Positions 18,000 to 20,747 of a DNA stretch of 20,747 nt are shown here, piece after piece. Each line of letters starts with the position of its first letter. The stretch's first letter is position 1. Source of the stretch: an uncultured Eubacteriales bacterium. Lineage in GTDB: Bacteria; Bacillota_A; Clostridia; Lachnospirales; Cellulosilyticaceae. The position numbers and the translations under genes are program-made. Location: positions 1 through 20,747 of the forward strand of contig USPX01000018.1 of assembly GCA_900556665.1 (NCBI GenBank), given 5' to 3'. The notes under the pieces were generated by a model. The model did not search any database and was not told the DNA's origin. It saw nothing but the letters and a program-made list of their open reading frames with translations.

Positions 18000-18518
18000 T
18001 TAACCTCTATTTACAGCAATATAAGGAAGATTTCTATAATATTGTTTGTAGTCAAGCCCATAACCAATTACGAATTCATTTCCAATAGGGAAACCAACAT
18101 AATCTACATGAACATCTGTAACGCGTTCTTCTTTTTTATCAAGTAAAGTACATAATTTAATACTTTCAGCGCCTCTTTCTTGAAGCATTTTTTGAATACA
18201 ACTTAATGTTCTACCTGAATCAATAATATCTTCTACGATTAAAACATGTTTACCGATGATTGGTTCGTCTAAGTCTTTTAATACTTTAACTACACCACTA
18301 CTTTTATATTCATCACCATAGCTAGATACGACCATGAACTCCATTTTTAATGGTACATCAATATGTTTTACAAGGTCAGTCATAAACATAACGCCACCTT
18401 TTAAAATACATAAAACAATGATTTCTTTACCTGCATAATCTCTTGAAATTTCAGCTCCTAACTCTTTAATACGAGCTTGTAATTGTTCTTCTGAAATAAG
18501 TGTATCTAAGTTTAACAT
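18000..18518 (-). CDS. hpt: Hypoxanthine phosphoribosyltransferase
   Basis: A purine salvage enzyme converting hypoxanthine or guanine plus PRPP to IMP or GMP. At 172 residues it is the normal size for bacterial Hpt. The PRPP-binding loop VLIVEDIIDSGRTL (92-105) is intact, as are ILKGGVMF (38-45) and SSYGDEYKSSG (65-75), the flexible loop. GYGLDYKQYYRNLPYI near the C-terminus is also a family block. The ATG at 18518 has AGGAGG with only 4 bases of spacing and lies 11 bases after the tilS stop. It belongs to the tilS-hpt-ftsH group; in Bacillus subtilis, Hpt with TilS affects ftsH expression, which I cite as family knowledge only. Confidence 0.97.
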   Translation of the reverse strand: MLNLDTLISEEQLQARIKELGAEISRDYAGKEIIVLCILKGGVMFMTDLVKHIDVPLKMEFMVVSSYGDEYKSSGVVKVLKDLDEPIIGKHVLIVEDIIDSGRTLSCIQKMLQERGAESIKLCTLLDKKEERVTDVHVDYVGFPIGNEFVIGYGLDYKQYYRNLPYIAVNRG

Positions 18519-18529
18519 AATGCCTCCTA

Positions 18530-19918
18530 TTAATTCCTGTAAGTTACTTTAATCTGTAAAATTTGTGTCGTTTTGTCGGTAATATAGTAGTCTGTATTTA
18601 GTCTTCCTCCTACTACCCATATGATTTCATCTCCTGTTGCAATAAGTGGCACACTGTCTCTTTCTGCTTTAGGAACCTTATCATCTGTAAACAACTTTTT
18701 GAGCTTTTTGCTTCCACTAGCTAGTCTTATATAATCATAAGGCTGTCTTGTTCTAATACAAAAGTCACTTTTCATTTTACCATAATCAATATATTTAGTA
18801 TATATGTTTTCACTTTTTTGATGATTTCTTTCATTCGATAGAATTCTTAACTCTACTTCCAAATTTAATTCTTTTATATAATGTTTTCCAAGACTAAGGG
18901 GATAACAATATACTTCTTTTTTTACCGCTTCATCTTTCTTAAATATCAAGGTTTCGTATTGTCTTGCTACAACTGTTTCATATGGCAGATGTACTTCCTT
19001 ACCACTTTGACCATTTACGAGACTTAATATTGCTTCTATATGCTTAGAAGTAATATTTTTACCCTTGCCAGTTAACTTATAAAGTGTCAAATGAATAAGA
19101 CGCTTTTGCATGTAACGATGATAAGTTTTTAACTTCTCTAGATTTAGTTTAATTACATTAGTGTTTGTATCAGTACTTGCATTGTTACATTCTTTAAATA
19201 ATGTCTCAGTATGTTGTTTTAAAAAATCTTCTTCTTCCTGATATAATTCACTATGCTGACCTAATGTTCTAATTACACCTTGGCTTATTTCTTTTTCGAT
19301 ATAAGGAATGCATTGTAACCTAATTTTATTACGTGTATAAATCGGTAAAAAGTTAGTATGATCATCTTTATATGGTAATTCATACGCTTTACAATAAGCC
19401 TCAATTTCAGCTCTTGTAAGACATAATAATGGTCGTATTATTTCACCTCTCTTAGGCGAAATACCACCTAGCCCTTTAATATCTGTCCCTCTTATGAAGC
19501 GCATTATTAATGTCTCAGCTTGATCATTCATATTATGTGCTGTTGCTATTTTACCATTATGATTTAATAAAGATATAAAGAAATTATATCTTTCCTCACG
19601 CCCAGCTTCTTCTTCTGAAAGTTGTCTCTCCTTAGCTAAGTCTTTAATATTACAATCATGCCTATAAAATGGGACTTGCCACTTCTTGCAAACTTCTTCT
19701 ACATAAACTGCATCGCCTTCAGCTGCCTGCCTTATTCCATGATTCACATGGGCTACCTTTATATGAATCCCATACTTTTCTCTATGAGTATACAGATAAT
19801 GAAATAGCATCATAGAATCTGCACCTCCAGATACGCCAATGATAACTTCATCTCCATTTTGCAAAAGTTCATGCTGCTTAATATATTGTTGCAGTTTATA
19901 CTCTATTTTCTTAGACAT
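18530..19918 (-). CDS. tilS: tRNA(Ile)-lysidine synthetase TilS
   Basis: This enzyme attaches lysine to the wobble cytidine of the CAU-anticodon isoleucine tRNA, changing both its codon reading and its charging. The PP-loop ATP site SGGADS is at residues 30-35, followed by KVAHVNHGIR and TAHNMNDQAETLIMRFIRG, both conserved in TilS. Residues about 165-225 include RPLLCLTRAEIEAYC and the TRNKIRLQCIPYIE stretch. The C-terminal TilS domain (about 385-460) has FCIRTRQPYDYIRLASGSKKLKKLFTDDKVPKAERDSVPLI, normal for the family. At 462 residues it is complete. The ATG at 19918 has AAAGGAG 7 bases upstream. It is followed 11 bases later by hpt. Confidence 0.97.
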   Translation of the reverse strand: MSKKIEYKLQQYIKQHELLQNGDEVIIGVSGGADSMMLFHYLYTHREKYGIHIKVAHVNHGIRQAAEGDAVYVEEVCKKWQVPFYRHDCNIKDLAKERQLSEEEAGREERYNFFISLLNHNGKIATAHNMNDQAETLIMRFIRGTDIKGLGGISPKRGEIIRPLLCLTRAEIEAYCKAYELPYKDDHTNFLPIYTRNKIRLQCIPYIEKEISQGVIRTLGQHSELYQEEEDFLKQHTETLFKECNNASTDTNTNVIKLNLEKLKTYHRYMQKRLIHLTLYKLTGKGKNITSKHIEAILSLVNGQSGKEVHLPYETVVARQYETLIFKKDEAVKKEVYCYPLSLGKHYIKELNLEVELRILSNERNHQKSENIYTKYIDYGKMKSDFCIRTRQPYDYIRLASGSKKLKKLFTDDKVPKAERDSVPLIATGDEIIWVVGGRLNTDYYITDKTTQILQIKVTYRN

Positions 19919-20224
19919 CTTTTGTCTCCTTTATAGCCTTGCCATTTTTAAGTGGCTCGTCTTTAGTATAGCCATATTTTGTATCTTAATAGACCTACTT
20001 TATAAATTTGTACTAGTAAATGTTTACTCATTAATCTCATAATTTATGACCCTTTGTCCAATTTTAATCAATTAATGTATTCATAAGCTTAATCGTATTA
20101 CTATGCATGATCTAAACTTGGCTATCCCTTATACTATAAATCAACATCAATCTAAATTTCAACACCTCTCCCCTTTTCTAAATAAAATGATTTACTCTTT
20201 TAAAAATTACCATTTTTAATCAAA
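19919..20224 (-). other. AT-rich intergenic region upstream of tilS
   Basis: About 300 bases between the spoIIE terminator and tilS with no open frame worth calling on either strand. A promoter for tilS-hpt-ftsH is expected here, but I see only weak candidates, such as TATAAA (19999-20004) with TAAACA (20021-20026) 16 bases upstream on the minus strand. No riboswitch or RNA gene is recognisable. Confidence 0.4.
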
Positions 20225-20266
20225 AATATTCACCAGTCTTAAATAGATTATGGACTGGTGAATATT
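20225..20266. terminator. Terminator of spoIIE
   Basis: The arms at 20225-20238 and 20253-20266 form a perfect 14-base stem (AATATTCACCAGTC paired with its complement) with a 14-base loop. On the minus strand it continues into TTT G. It begins 4 bases past the spoIIE stop codon. Confidence 0.88.
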
Positions 20267-20269
20267 CTT

Positions 20270-20747
20270 TTAATTAATCCTCTTCATATTTAAACCTTCA
20301 TATTGCTTCCATACTCTTGCCACTAAAATAGTCATATCATCTTGATCCCCACCACCTAGAAGATCTACACATCTTTGCATTAAGTGCTTTGCCATATACT
20401 CTGGATTATGACTTTCCATCTCCAATATAAACTGTTTAAATGTATCTTCTTTTCCTACAAAATCATTTTTGCTTTCTAACATACCATCTGTAACCATAAT
20501 AATGATATCCCCATCCTGAAGCTGCTTATTATAAACTTCTACATCAATATGTTCTAATATACCAAGTGGCAATGAATCTGAACGAATAGTGGTCACTTCA
20601 TCTCCTCTTAAAATAAAGCTAGAAGCTGCTCCCATCTTAAGAAATTCTGCCACTCCTGTATATTCATCTATTACAGTTACATCCATAGTTGAAAAGCTTT
20701 CTATATCAGATTTCAGAACTAACATTGAGTTAATCATCTGAACAGCT
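20270..20747 (-). CDS. spoIIE: SpoIIE, stage II sporulation serine phosphatase (3' end only)
   Basis: Only the last 158 residues or so are in the window; the frame stays open through the right edge, where the codons before the first Met read Ala-Val-Gln. This is the PP2C-type phosphatase domain of SpoIIE, which dephosphorylates SpoIIAA to activate sigma-F in the forespore. Recognisable blocks are YTGVAEFLKMGAASSFILRG, SLPLGIL and the metal-site sequences VTDGMLESKND and GGGDQDDMTILVARV. Membrane segments and the oligomerisation region would lie beyond position 20747. Its place ahead of tilS-hpt-ftsH is the usual order in Clostridia and supports the call. It ends in a strong terminator. Confidence 0.93.
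   Translation of the reverse strand, partial: AVQMINSMLVLKSDIESFSTMDVTVIDEYTGVAEFLKMGAASSFILRGDEVTTIRSDSLPLGILEHIDVEVYNKQLQDGDIIIMVTDGMLESKNDFVGKEDTFKQFILEMESHNPEYMAKHLMQRCVDLLGGGDQDDMTILVARVWKQYEGLNMKRIN

Noticed and set aside
18000..18518. Naming the phosphoribosyltransferase as an adenine or xanthine enzyme.
   Set aside because: The VLIVEDIIDSGRTL loop, the overall length and its place between tilS and ftsH fit hypoxanthine phosphoribosyltransferase.

Overview
The window is 20.7 kb of AT-rich DNA in which every gene I can support lies on the minus strand, so transcription runs from high to low coordinates. Gene content (a sporulation phosphatase, tilS-hpt-ftsH, the cdaA-cdaR c-di-AMP pair, type III pantothenate kinase, a bifunctional BirA and an ECF vitamin transporter), strong GGAGG ribosome sites and frequent GTG/TTG starts point to a low-GC, spore-forming member of the Clostridia, probably Lachnospiraceae-like. 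The genus cannot be fixed from the sequence alone; a relative of Cellulosilyticum would be a guess.

Region 1 (about 20747-16002) holds the 3' end of spoIIE, closed by a strong terminator, then tilS, hpt and ftsH in close order, ending at a bidirectional terminator. Region 2 (15898-14350) is birA followed by a small conserved protein resembling DUF6145. Region 3 (14190-10473) is a coenzyme A operon: an ECF substrate-binding component (probably PanT), coaBC, coaX and then dusB. Region 4 (10198-8170) is greA-lysS, driven by a consensus promoter and closed by a terminator. Region 5 (7957-5314) is a three-gene operon of unknown role: a membrane-anchored glycoside-hydrolase-like protein and two uncharacterised membrane proteins. 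Region 6 (5167-2932) is cdaA-cdaR with an 8-bp overlap, closed by a terminator. Region 7 (2736-16) is a LacI-family regulator with its own terminator, followed by the lipoprotein of a sugar ABC importer whose permease genes would lie beyond position 1.

Most of the window is core housekeeping chromosome. I found no insertion sequence, CRISPR array, prophage, RNA gene, toxin-antitoxin or defence system. The most useful less obvious observations are a near-palindromic LacI-type operator lying on the -35 box of the sugar-binding-protein promoter, the separation of cdaA-cdaR from glmM, an atypical C-terminal tail on BirA, and an uncharacterised membrane-protein pair co-transcribed with a surface glycosidase-like gene next to the c-di-AMP locus.
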